A stretch of DNA of 64,000 nt, from assembly GCA_013339895.1 (NCBI GenBank), contig JABACO010000019.1, forward strand, positions 7,106,466 through 7,170,465. Direction: 5' to 3'. This DNA comes from Ephydatia muelleri (Eukaryota; Porifera; Demospongiae; Spongillida; Spongillidae). A program made the position numbers and the translations under genes. Position 1 is the stretch's first letter; the number at the start of each line of letters is the position of its first letter. Positions 43,906 to 53,900 of the stretch are shown here, one piece after another. The notes below the pieces were generated by a model. The model worked only from the letters and a program-made list of their open reading frames with translations, was not told the DNA's origin and searched no databases.

Positions 43906-46900
43906 TCAATTTCTAAACATAGAGGAATACAACTTCTTCTCATCTTGTTCATACTCTTTTTGTTTTCGGTGGAGTAGCTGTAACTGCTTTTTGATACCAA
44001 CGTCTGAAAGAGAAGAAAAAAAATATGCAAGCTTTTTTATAAAGCTTTTCATTTGTACCATACATTGTAAATGTATGCAGATAGCCATATCACAGCACAA
44101 AATTAGATGCAAGATCTTTTGGGTACCATCTAGAACTTGTACACATATCAACAACTCAGGGCTGATTCATTTCCAACGAAGCAGGGCACCTTTAGATTGT
44201 GTAGGATCCTGCTTACTTTTTTTGGGACCACATGGCCCATCCTACAACCCACTGTAATCCTAATGCAAGGCAAGAGCTTGATCTGTGGCACATATATATG
44301 CAGCATCGATAGAACTGGCCTGGCAGACCCAGAGGCTACCCGTGTGGGAATAAATTGTGGAAAATCGTGATAAAACCAAGATTTTCTGCGGTAGAGGCAA
44401 TTCGTCTGTAATATTATCTCTTATAGCAATCACCCCCTACTGTGACAAATCGTGATTTACCACGATTGCTTCCACGCAGGTGCCAGACCAACATCCTAAG
44501 TCAATTAGCACATGCAATGTAAGAACATAAATAATAATGAATAACTGTTGTGTTCACAACACATGGAATCAAGAGCCTGCATCGCTTACCATTTAGGATC
44601 ACTATCGCGAACAATACTTTCAAGCAACAGATCTTGCTATATCCAAACTATTTAAGGCTGCCTCAATAATGTAATCCATAAAAGCCTTGTATCCCCCTGC
44701 TTTTAAAATGAAGCAATCAACTATATGCAAAATAACTTTGCTGAAACGATCTGAGAGCGCAGCTGGAAATATTTAGTCTAAAAAGGTTACCTAGAGGTAA
44801 CCTTTTTAGACTAAATACTTCCATCGTAGATTTTCTTGCAAGGCACATGTAGAGCTACATGTGCCTTGCAAGAAAATCTACGATCGTTTTGTATCGTAAA
44901 CAAACATCCTTCACACAAGCATGCTGCCTGCAACAAATGCATTGAGTGACAACCAGTCATTTTCAGTCATGAGAAGAGTGAAAGCTTCTTACAAAGTACA
45001 TATACCAGCTAAATAAGGCTTAACCAGATTTACACGGATAGATTTACTAATGAACACAGAATGTCATTATTTAGGTTAAAGTTAGGGTATGCATACTGTC
45101 TATAACTTAGTAAGTCCCAGTACTTGTTTCCATGTGCATTGTATGTAGTACATAATCAGTAATTCGATCTGAAATCGCAACATGCAAATGAAATTTGACA
45201 TTATCAGAACATTTGCGATCAGATGTTTGAAGTATCAATGATTAATAAATTGAATCCATTGTTTTCCTGGCCTTTTAACATCCAAACTTCAAAAGCTTAT
45301 TGGGTTGCTTCACCTAGTTTAAGCGAGACGCTATCCCCTCCCACACCCTCTCTGAAAAGCTATGCATTTTCCCAATCCCAATATGAATTGGTCTGGGAAA
45401 AGGGTGTGGCATTTCAGAAGGGGTGTGGGAGAGAGTACAGTACCCTCCCACTTAATTAATATGTCGGCACAAGGATTCATCTCATGCCTATGAGTCAACC
45501 GGATCGACCGTTTAGGATTTTGAAGGAAAGGAGTATGATGACTGCACGGCATGATGTACATGCATGTTGTGCCGCTTATATTGTATCAGTAGTGGCATTA
45601 TTGTATACACTTTATGCAGCAATCACACATGTACATGTAATATTCTACATGCATACCGGTATATGTATGCAAAGTTGTTCTTTGTGCGTCAGCAATTCTC
45701 CATTTGTTTATGAAGTCCAGTTGTCACACTAAATGACTGCATCATAATCAGTCATACAGTATGTGTGGAAGTAGCGGGTGTACCTAATGACCACCTTACT
45801 ACAATAGCCTACAAAACGTAATTGTACATACATGTATTTCCTGCACATGGATAGATCTGTGTACCTGTTGGACTAAGTTCTTCTGCTCTATTAAGATCCA
45901 TCTCAGCTTCTTCATACCTGCGCAGGTGTATATTTGCAGTCCCTCTCCTAAACAATGCCTTCGGATTGTTGGGCTCAGCAGATAATACCTACAACAAAGA
46001 CACTCATCATTTCCAAAATCAGACAATTACATTGCATTTTAGTGTGGACAAAGTGAGAGGTAAGGCTGGAATGCGCGGTATTTAAAGATCCAAACCTTTC
46101 CCTTTCCTTTGGACAACCTCATCTACTTCCCCCTAAACCATCGCTATAATCATACAGATGTACAAGTGTAGTTGAGTTACATAATACACCACCAGCCAAG
46201 AGTAGATATTGTTATACTTATTTCATGTTTTGAAAACACCAACAAGCTCATATAATTGTACAAATGCAGTGGCAAATGCCCGTAGCGTTCAACACCAACA
46301 AGCATCAAACAAATCATACATTTTTAGCATGAGTGGCAGCCTTTTCCCACTCTTCAGTTTTCATAAAGCAAGCTGTAATGAAATGAAATATAAAAGTGAT
46401 ACCTCTAATAGCATGCAATAGAATGCATTCAGCTACTCTATAAAATGGATATAAATACATGCATTTATTATGCACATTTTGTACTGTCATACAGTGATAC
46501 ACATACATGTGGAAACTTCTGATACACACTAAACATGTAGATACAACAGATATAAACTGAGGTGTAGCACCACCAGGAGGTGAGATCCTGTATTTAGATG
46601 CCTCTTGAGCCAAAAGAGGTAACTATCATGATTTCTTTAAAACACATAGTTATATAGTGTCTGTTAAGCATAATTTGAGAATTTCAGTTTTATAGCACGT
46701 CCCTGTTCTTTTTGTGTATAAAGTTGATAATTTAGAACGCCAAATGCACTAAAGTTTTGGTGTTTGTTGCATAACGTACCGATGAAGGCTATTCTTGGGT
46801 TTTGCTATGTATTGATTCAACTCTATCCTGGTCACGAGTTATAATCGTCGACAATGGATGACAACAAGTGTGTAAAGCAGGCCGCCTTGCTGTGCAGTGT

Positions 46901-48675
46901 CTTGTCCCTATAATGCACCTTCCCCTATATCTAGGTCGCCATCTGGATCCCAATCGCTGGTAGTTGGCTTGGACACCTCAGTTCACCTCAGTGGCACTAC
47001 TCTTTCCTCCTCCAGATGTGCTTTGTGCAAGACCTGCACCCTGGACCCATGCTTTATCAAGTAAAACCAGTGGTGTTGTTATCCAGATATAATGGCCATA
47101 ATGCAGGGCACAAGTGCTCGGCTAGAGCTTATAGTGGCGACCTTCACCACACACGTCTAGCAGACACATAAGTACTTGTGGAGGACTGGCTTCTTGGCCT
47201 TTGCCATATGTTTTGCCCTAGGCTAGAGGTATGGCCTCTGATGACTGACACCGGTGGAACTTGAGGTAACGAGGCACAAGAGACTCTAGTCATCAGAACA
47301 TCAGAAACCAAACCTAAGGCACTATCTACAGATATGGTCCCCTCAACTTCATAATTGTGGGGTCAAATGCCAAGGGCCTGCTGGCAAGGCTGAGTATGCC
47401 AATTGCTATATGAACACACGTCATGTTTGGTTGATCGGGTGGTTGTGCGCTCTGTTACCATTTCTTACTTATGGACAGGTCACTTGACCTACCTCATGTA
47501 TGCATTCAGTGATGTTACCTAAATTGCTTACATCATTAACATGCTGCTGAACCAAAGAGAGGTATACCATCCTTGTTGGGCATGTAAAACATAATAATCC
47601 TTGTCTCTCACTGTTTAAAACTTGACACACCAATTGTACAGCTAATATATCTATGCAATCATCATTCACTTACCCACAATATTTGGGGGATATAGTTTAG
47701 TAGTTTATGCACGTAGTGCAAAATTTACAAACATAGATGAGCAGCACAGTTGCATCACATAAAACCACAGTAGTATATTTATATTTAAATTACAAAGAAA
47801 GGCAACATTACTACCATACATTATCATATAAAAAGACTAACAATGAAATCAATTTTTTAAACGCTCTCTCAAAACAAACGCAATATGAATTATGAAAACA
47901 GCTGAAAGTGATGGCATAAAATAACATGTACTTGTACACATCTGTACGAAGTGCTTCTGAACTGCTGATCGACACATGTTGAGTACAGCCCACACTCTTA
48001 CCCTATTTGTACTAAGTAACTTGTTTACATACATAAGTACTCACACATACCACACCATGCTCAAACAACCTGATAGGTTATTGGACAAAGCAGTTGTGAG
48101 TTTCTTAGCAGACTCCTCCTCTGCTGCAGTAGCTCGCTGTGATGTGTTCAGAAATCCAAATTCGCTCATCTTATTTGTCATGGCTCTAGTATAGAGGAGG
48201 GCATTATGGTACTTCCTAATGGCTCCTTTGAAGTTCTTTTCTTCAAAAAACTTGTTCCCCTCTTCTCTCAACTCATTCGCTTTCTGAAGTTGAGATGCAG
48301 CTGTGTCAGGCAGCCGTGAGCCTTTTCCAATGGGATGGGCACCATCATCTGTCTTGACAAGAGAATCATATGTAACACACATTTCAGTAGCGTATACACA
48401 AGTGCATGGTGTCTATGGGCATGTACGATGACGATTATTAGCTCTAGACCACTTTCACTCTTATTCCAACCCTGCTGCTCCCGCGTACTGCATGCGCGAA
48501 CGATCCTGAGAGTGTTACATGTATCTCTGCACTAACGCTCTATCGACACACCAGAATGTTGTGTTTTACAGTAGTATGCTACAATGCATCTAACGTTTAA
48601 ACTCACTGCAGTAGATATGGTTGAAGATTTTGGTTCGGTGGGTTCCTCCATCTTCAGTCCATGTGGTGACGCCAT
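43906..48675 (-). CDS. TTC9: TTC9-like tetratricopeptide-repeat protein
   Basis: Exons 48607-48675, 48070-48352, 46320-46372, 45865-45988 and 43906-44003 join in phase to 208 codons, the usual TTC9 size. TPR 1 is ANELREEGNKFFEEKNFKGA; a Ser/Thr-rich insert and ALSNNLSACFMKTEEWEKAA form TPR 2; and AEPNNPKALFRRGTANIHLR leads TPR 3 (RRYEEAEMDLNRAEELSP). The C-terminal helix (IKKQLQLLHRKQKEYEQDEK, ending SSMFRN) is typical of TTC9. TTC9 proteins are small cytosolic TPR proteins related to the TPR part of immunophilins; some bind Hsp90 or cytoskeletal partners. The basic residues that would clamp an Hsp90 tail are partly present (KALFRRG). Intron 4 and the 5' flank hold several palindromic structures. 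Confidence 0.9.
44308..44355 (+). repeat. Dispersed 48-bp repeat, copy 1
   Basis: GATAGAACTGGCCTGGCAGA through GGCTACCCGTGTGGGAATAAAT, lying in intron 4 of the TTC9-like gene. It is the exact reverse complement of 48706-48753. On its left it also shares a CACATATATATGCAGC-like stretch with the second copy, where extra bases intervene, so both are probably pieces of one dispersed element. Confidence 0.85.
44765..44822. repeat. Near-perfect 58-bp hairpin with AG loop (first of a pair)
   Basis: The 23-bp arms 44770-44792 and 44795-44817 are exact reverse complements around the dinucleotide AG. With one mismatch the arms extend to 44765 and 44822. It abuts the next hairpin with no spacer, inside intron 4 of the TTC9-like gene. 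Confidence 0.95.
44823..44884. repeat. Perfect 62-bp hairpin with AG loop (second of a pair)
   Basis: The 30-bp arms 44823-44852 and 44855-44884 are exact reverse complements around the dinucleotide AG. The arms contain GGCACATGTAG. It starts at the base after the previous hairpin ends. Confidence 0.95.
45331..45440. mobile_element. About 110-bp fold-back element
   Basis: CTCCCACACCCTCTCTGAAA and TTTTCCCAATCCCAAT on the left are mirrored by ATTGGTCTGGGAAAA and TTTCAGAAGGGGTGTGGGAG on the right, with mismatches. It is probably a small MITE or fold-back repeat and is also in intron 4 of the TTC9-like gene. No target duplication is clear. Confidence 0.6.
46373..48069. other. Intron 2 of the TTC9-like gene
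   Basis: About 1.7 kb. The part at about 46880-47460 is richer in G/C than its A/T-rich surroundings and may be an inserted element, but I find no ends or coding domain. An open minus-strand frame at 47469-47669 has no recognisable feature. Confidence 0.5.
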
Positions 48676-48705
48676 CAGATTACCCAAATTATTAATAATT
48701 ATTTT

Positions 48706-48753
48706 ATTTATTCCCACACGGGTAGCCTCTGGGTCTGCCAGGCCAGTTCTATC
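48706..48753 (-). repeat. Dispersed 48-bp repeat, copy 2
   Basis: Exact reverse complement of 44308-44355. It sits about 30 bases upstream of the TTC9-like start codon, so it probably forms part of its 5' UTR or core promoter. The element seems to run on to about 48810 (CATATATGAGC-like end). Confidence 0.85.
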
Positions 48754-49060
48754 ACTGCACTATTACGCAGTAGTACAGGGAATATTTCCGTATTTATGAG
48801 CAGCATATATGTGAGAGTTACATCCCAAGACCTATGAGAAATTGGAGCTACATATAACAGTACAAAGGCTTTAAAACCCAACCACCAGAATTCTACTTAT
48901 CGTAGACCGCTCTGTTATCATAAACAACTACGAATCGATTTGAATTATTATCATTTTACCATCGTCTCAATTATATTATTTCAACATAAAAACGAAATTT
49001 CAAATTCATTATTCAATTCAAATGTTGCGTGGAAATCGCGATGCGGGTTTGTCGTTAATA

Positions 49061-49137
49061 CAGTAGGGGTGATAATTTATGCACCAGAATGACCTGCTTG
49101 CTTAAGAATATGTCCCCTACTGCTGGTGCATAAATTA
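49061..49137. repeat. Interlocked inverted repeats (A-B-A'-B' order)
   Basis: CAGTAGGGG (49061-49069) pairs with CCCCTACTG (49114-49122). TAATTTATGCACCAG (49073-49087) pairs with CTGGTGCATAAATTA (49123-49137). All pairs are exact. The order is that of an H-type pseudoknot, not of nested hairpins. Confidence 0.85.
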
Positions 49138-49406
49138 AGCATAAGCCAATGTATCATAGATACAGAAAAAGGGAGTTGATTTCCTTAACTATCATTGTAA
49201 TGCACCGCAATTATCTTACCGTCACAAGTCGTTTAAAATGTGACATTAGCTGAACCAAGAGATAATTATCTCTGGCTGAACGTTGTGCATTTTGTCAATT
49301 ATGTTACGTGACACTGGAATAGACTTTTGAGTTCTATTTCAGAGTTGGCTGCGCTGCTAAGTGTCTACGTCGCGCTTGAGCTATTAGTGTTATGCAGCAA
49401 TACAAA

Positions 49407-49414
49407 TGACGTCA
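49407..49414. promoter_or_regulatory. CRE-like site TGACGTCA
   Basis: Perfect palindromic CREB/ATF consensus, 54 bases before the candidate ATG at 49468 and about 730 bases upstream of the TTC9-like start. Binding is inferred. Confidence 0.4.
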
Positions 49415-49467
49415 TTTGGCTCACTAACCTTTAATTTATTGACCAGCATTCGGTGATATACGATGCG

Positions 49468-49615
49468 ATGGCAACTGCAGAGTACTCCCCAGACATCCCT
49501 CGCAGTAAGTTACTTAACGCACGCGCCACCATCTCTCGAAGCATTGATGGACGGTACCCATGATGGTTTCATAACCTCCACTCAATTTGAGATAACAAAT
49601 ACCGCGGACATGCAG
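49468..49615 (+). CDS. Candidate 5' exons of a gene cut by the gap
   Basis: The ATG at 49468 opens MATAEYSPDIPR and meets a GTAAGT donor at about 49505. After a very short intron (about 44 bases, acceptor TCGAAG) the frame continues as LMDGTHDGFITSTQFEITNT to about 49615, where CAG is followed by GTGTGG, a possible donor. No family recognised. The rest would lie in or beyond the 1,000-N gap, but sequence right of the gap belongs to another gene. The intron is shorter than most here, so the model is tentative. Confidence 0.3.
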
Positions 49616-49916
49616 GTGTGGTCGGGAGAAAACTTTTTTTTACGTAATGCGCTTGGTAACAGCTATCAGTGTAATATGATCGTACGAACGTTAGTGAGCT
49701 AATTAAAGCTGATCTCGTCGTGTTTACATGCAACATTTTCCCCACCTACATGTAACACCATCACCCGCGCACTTATACACTACAGTTTTGTACAACACTG
49801 CTGTTGCGAACGCTCGTGCTATGTGTAATGTGCAGCACAGTACGAAGCATCTATATGTGTGTATGTGTGTGTCTGTGCTGTGCAGTGTGTGTGTCTCTGT
49901 GTGTGGTGTGTCTCTG

Positions 49917-50916
49917 NNNNNNNNNNNNNNNNNNNNNNNNNNNNNNNNNNNNNNNNNNNNNNNNNNNNNNNNNNNNNNNNNNNNNNNNNNNNNNNNNNNN
50001 NNNNNNNNNNNNNNNNNNNNNNNNNNNNNNNNNNNNNNNNNNNNNNNNNNNNNNNNNNNNNNNNNNNNNNNNNNNNNNNNNNNNNNNNNNNNNNNNNNNN
50101 NNNNNNNNNNNNNNNNNNNNNNNNNNNNNNNNNNNNNNNNNNNNNNNNNNNNNNNNNNNNNNNNNNNNNNNNNNNNNNNNNNNNNNNNNNNNNNNNNNNN
50201 NNNNNNNNNNNNNNNNNNNNNNNNNNNNNNNNNNNNNNNNNNNNNNNNNNNNNNNNNNNNNNNNNNNNNNNNNNNNNNNNNNNNNNNNNNNNNNNNNNNN
50301 NNNNNNNNNNNNNNNNNNNNNNNNNNNNNNNNNNNNNNNNNNNNNNNNNNNNNNNNNNNNNNNNNNNNNNNNNNNNNNNNNNNNNNNNNNNNNNNNNNNN
50401 NNNNNNNNNNNNNNNNNNNNNNNNNNNNNNNNNNNNNNNNNNNNNNNNNNNNNNNNNNNNNNNNNNNNNNNNNNNNNNNNNNNNNNNNNNNNNNNNNNNN
50501 NNNNNNNNNNNNNNNNNNNNNNNNNNNNNNNNNNNNNNNNNNNNNNNNNNNNNNNNNNNNNNNNNNNNNNNNNNNNNNNNNNNNNNNNNNNNNNNNNNNN
50601 NNNNNNNNNNNNNNNNNNNNNNNNNNNNNNNNNNNNNNNNNNNNNNNNNNNNNNNNNNNNNNNNNNNNNNNNNNNNNNNNNNNNNNNNNNNNNNNNNNNN
50701 NNNNNNNNNNNNNNNNNNNNNNNNNNNNNNNNNNNNNNNNNNNNNNNNNNNNNNNNNNNNNNNNNNNNNNNNNNNNNNNNNNNNNNNNNNNNNNNNNNNN
50801 NNNNNNNNNNNNNNNNNNNNNNNNNNNNNNNNNNNNNNNNNNNNNNNNNNNNNNNNNNNNNNNNNNNNNNNNNNNNNNNNNNNNNNNNNNNNNNNNNNNN
50901 NNNNNNNNNNNNNNNN
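49917..50916. other. Assembly gap of exactly 1,000 N
   Basis: A round-number run of N, the usual placeholder for a scaffold join of unknown size. The left flank is a TG-rich microsatellite and the right flank starts in the middle of a PKHD1L1-like exon. Long reading frames crossing it are meaningless. Confidence 0.99.
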
Positions 50917-53900
50917 CGTTGTCCAAGCCAATGTGCCATCTGTCGTGCTGCGGCCATACATGTCATCCATATACCCAGTCCAAGGGTCATAGCCGGTGGC
51001 ACCCTCGTCACGATAAGGGGCGAAGGGTTGTCGGCGGCAAACGTGTCAGTGCGAATCGGTAGCAGCGACTGCGCAGTTGTGTCCCAGAGCTACCAGTCCT
51101 CACCTGCACCACCACCTCGTACCAGGAGGGCCTGTGGCCGCAAGTGTTGTGCTTTCGTACTCCAGCCCCTCCGGCGTTGCAAGTGCGGTGTGCATGGACG
51201 CCAACAACTGCACATACACGTATCAGCAAGCGCTCACGCCCAGAGTCGTCGCCGTCAAGCCGGCCGAGCTTGTTGGCCTCACCACTCTATCCATCAACGG
51301 GTCGCTATTCTCGTCCAATGTCACCTTGAACAAGGTGAAAGTAGGAGCGTACGACTGCCTGACTGTTCTTGCTGATCCAGCCTACATACAGTGCGTGATC
51401 GACGCTCCTCCCGGGACTGTACAACCTCTCAGTTACAGTCCTGGATGTGGCTGTAGGTGCAACTGTGCCCCTCGGAATGGCTTTGATAAGTGTGGGTGCC
51501 CTCACGAGTCCACTCCGCGTGATGAGTTTCGGTCCCCCATCTGGAGGCACCCAAGGGGGGACGGTATTGACTATTCTTGGAATAGGGTTTCCAATCATGT
51601 CATCAAATGTGTTCGTTACAGTGGGAAACAAGTCGTGCCAGGTACTTACTTCAAACTACAGCGTTGTCACATGCATCACCCCACCACAAGCAAACGGAGG
51701 ATACATAGTCATTGTCAAGTTGGGCGTTTACCTTGCGACTGCCGCGACAAACTTCACCTACTCTCAGAGCTTGACCCCCAACATCACCAGCATATCTCCC
51801 CTATCGGGACAGCAAGGCGACAATGTTACCGTTACGGGCACGCTGTTCCCCACAGACAGTGCCCAGGTCTTCGTATCGTTCAACGGATCGGTGTGCACCG
51901 TCGTCTCCTCATCATCCACCAGCGTGACCTGCACCCTTGGTCCCAGCTTCGCCGGCAGCTACCCTGTCACTGTTCGGGTGGCTGGGAACGGTTACGCAAG
52001 GCCCGTGACCTCGACGTTGCAGTTCAAGTACTCACTTATTGCCACCTCGGTCTCACCGTCCAATGGGAGCCTCGCTGGCATGAATACGCTGGTTGTGTAT
52101 GGAATCGGCTTCAACCCAACTTCGACGGTGGTGACTATCTGCGGACGGGTGTGCGGGATGGCCAGCGATCCCCCTCAACTAACCATGCTCAGTTGCATCG
52201 TGCCCTCCTACACCAGCTCACTCCCTCAGTCCGGAGCAGTGACGTGTGATGTAACCGTGACCAGCCAGAACTCCACAGTCGTTCTTCCCAATGCGTACAC
52301 GTACAGCAAGAGCCTCACCCCTGTGGTGTACTCGGTGAACCGCACCAGGGGAGGAACCGCAGGTGGATCCATTCTCATGATATCGGGAACCGGGCTTACG
52401 GGTGCAGCCAATGTCACCATTGCTGGCATAGCGTGCGCTCTGCTGTACCAAGATTTTGCACAAACGATAATCTGCGAGACGGGACCGAGTGGAATCACAG
52501 TCCGGGCCCAGGTGATGGTCTATATCAACGGGATGGGCTTTGCCCAGTCTGCTGGTGTGACTTTCTTCTACGTCGATCTGTGGAGCTCTCCCTTCACGTG
52601 GGGTGGAGGTCCCATTCCAACGGATGGGGACTTTGTGGTCATACCAAGTGGACAGACACTGCTTCTGGACACGAGCACAGGTGTGCTGTCGTTCCTGCTC
52701 ATCCAAGGACAGCTGATATTCGATGACACCCAGCCTTTCATCAGCCTCAAGGCCGAAAACATTCTTGTCACAAGCGGAGGTCTTTTGCAGGTGGGCACAG
52801 AACAGCAGCCTTACACGAACAAAGCAGAGATAGTTCTCTATGGCCACGTGCTCTCCACGGAGCTACCTGTCTACGGTGCAAAGACATTGGCAGTGAGAGA
52901 GGGTACGCTTGAACTGCATGGACAACCGCTCAACGTGACATGGACAAGACTGGCCAAGACAGCAAACGCAGGAGACAGGACACTGTATCTGACACAAGCC
53001 GTGGATTGGCAGGTGGGTGGTTCCGTTGTCATTGCCGCAACGGGGTTTGTGCAAACCGAGAATGAGGACGGCACAATTGCGAGCATCGGCAGTGATGGAA
53101 TGTCCCTTACCTTATCCAAACCACTCAACTTCACTCACATTGCAGCGATACAGACAATTGCTGGAAGGACGATTGAGACGAGCGCTGAGGTTGGTTACCT
53201 CACTAGAAATGTAGTCGTGCGCGGAAATGTACAGACTGAGTGGCATCAAGATATTCCAGCTTGCCCCACGCGTTCTTGCCTGGCCAGTTTGAGATACAGT
53301 CCTGCTTCCAAGGTCGCTTTGGTGCTGAATCTGTCAACGATATGTTTGGCTCCCAAATCATGATTCACGCTGCAATGCAGAATACAGCCCGTGTCGCTGC
53401 GAGAATAGAGTACGTCGAAGTGACCCATGCAGGGCAGGCCTTCAGGTTGGGTCGCTACCCTATTCACTTCCACCTCAACGGAAACATCAGTGGATCCTAC
53501 GTTAGGGGGTGCGCCATACATCATACATTCAACAGAGCTGTCACGATCCATGCCGTGAACTACCTTCTTGTCGAGAAGAACGTCGCCTACAACATTATGG
53601 GTCACGCCTATTCTTGGAGGATGGAGTGGAAGTGGGGAACGTGATCCAAGACAACTTGGGAATATTTGTGCGCGCCTCGAGCAGCCTCCTGAACGTGGAC
53701 ATCACTCCTGCAACCTTCTGGATCGTCAATCCCAACAACACTGTTCGCCGGAACGCCGCGGCCGGGGGGACACATTTCGGTTACTGGTACCGCCTGCCCG
53801 TGAACCCTACTGGTCCGTCTGCCACACCACTGGTCTGCCCTCGTGGCATCCCACTGGGAATTCTCAAACAACTCTGCCCACTCGTTTGGCTGGTACGGAC

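Larger units (their letters stand above)
48754..49467. promoter_or_regulatory. Probable shared (divergent) promoter region
   Basis: It separates the TTC9-like start (minus strand) from a possible plus-strand first exon at 49468. It contains a perfect CRE-type site at 49407-49414 and an interlocked inverted-repeat pair at 49061-49137. Divergent use is inferred from layout only. Confidence 0.35.

Noticed and set aside
44770-44884. Ordinary microRNA precursor
   Set aside because: Two-base loops and fully perfect arms are unlike typical Dicer/Drosha substrates; kept as a finding but not called ncRNA.
49724-51375. Very long frames crossing the N run
   Set aside because: Produced by the absence of stops in unknown bases.
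51077-52249. 390-residue plus-strand frame in the second copy
   Set aside because: Mixes true IPT sequence with a shadow frame after an indel in the duplicate copy; not a separate gene.
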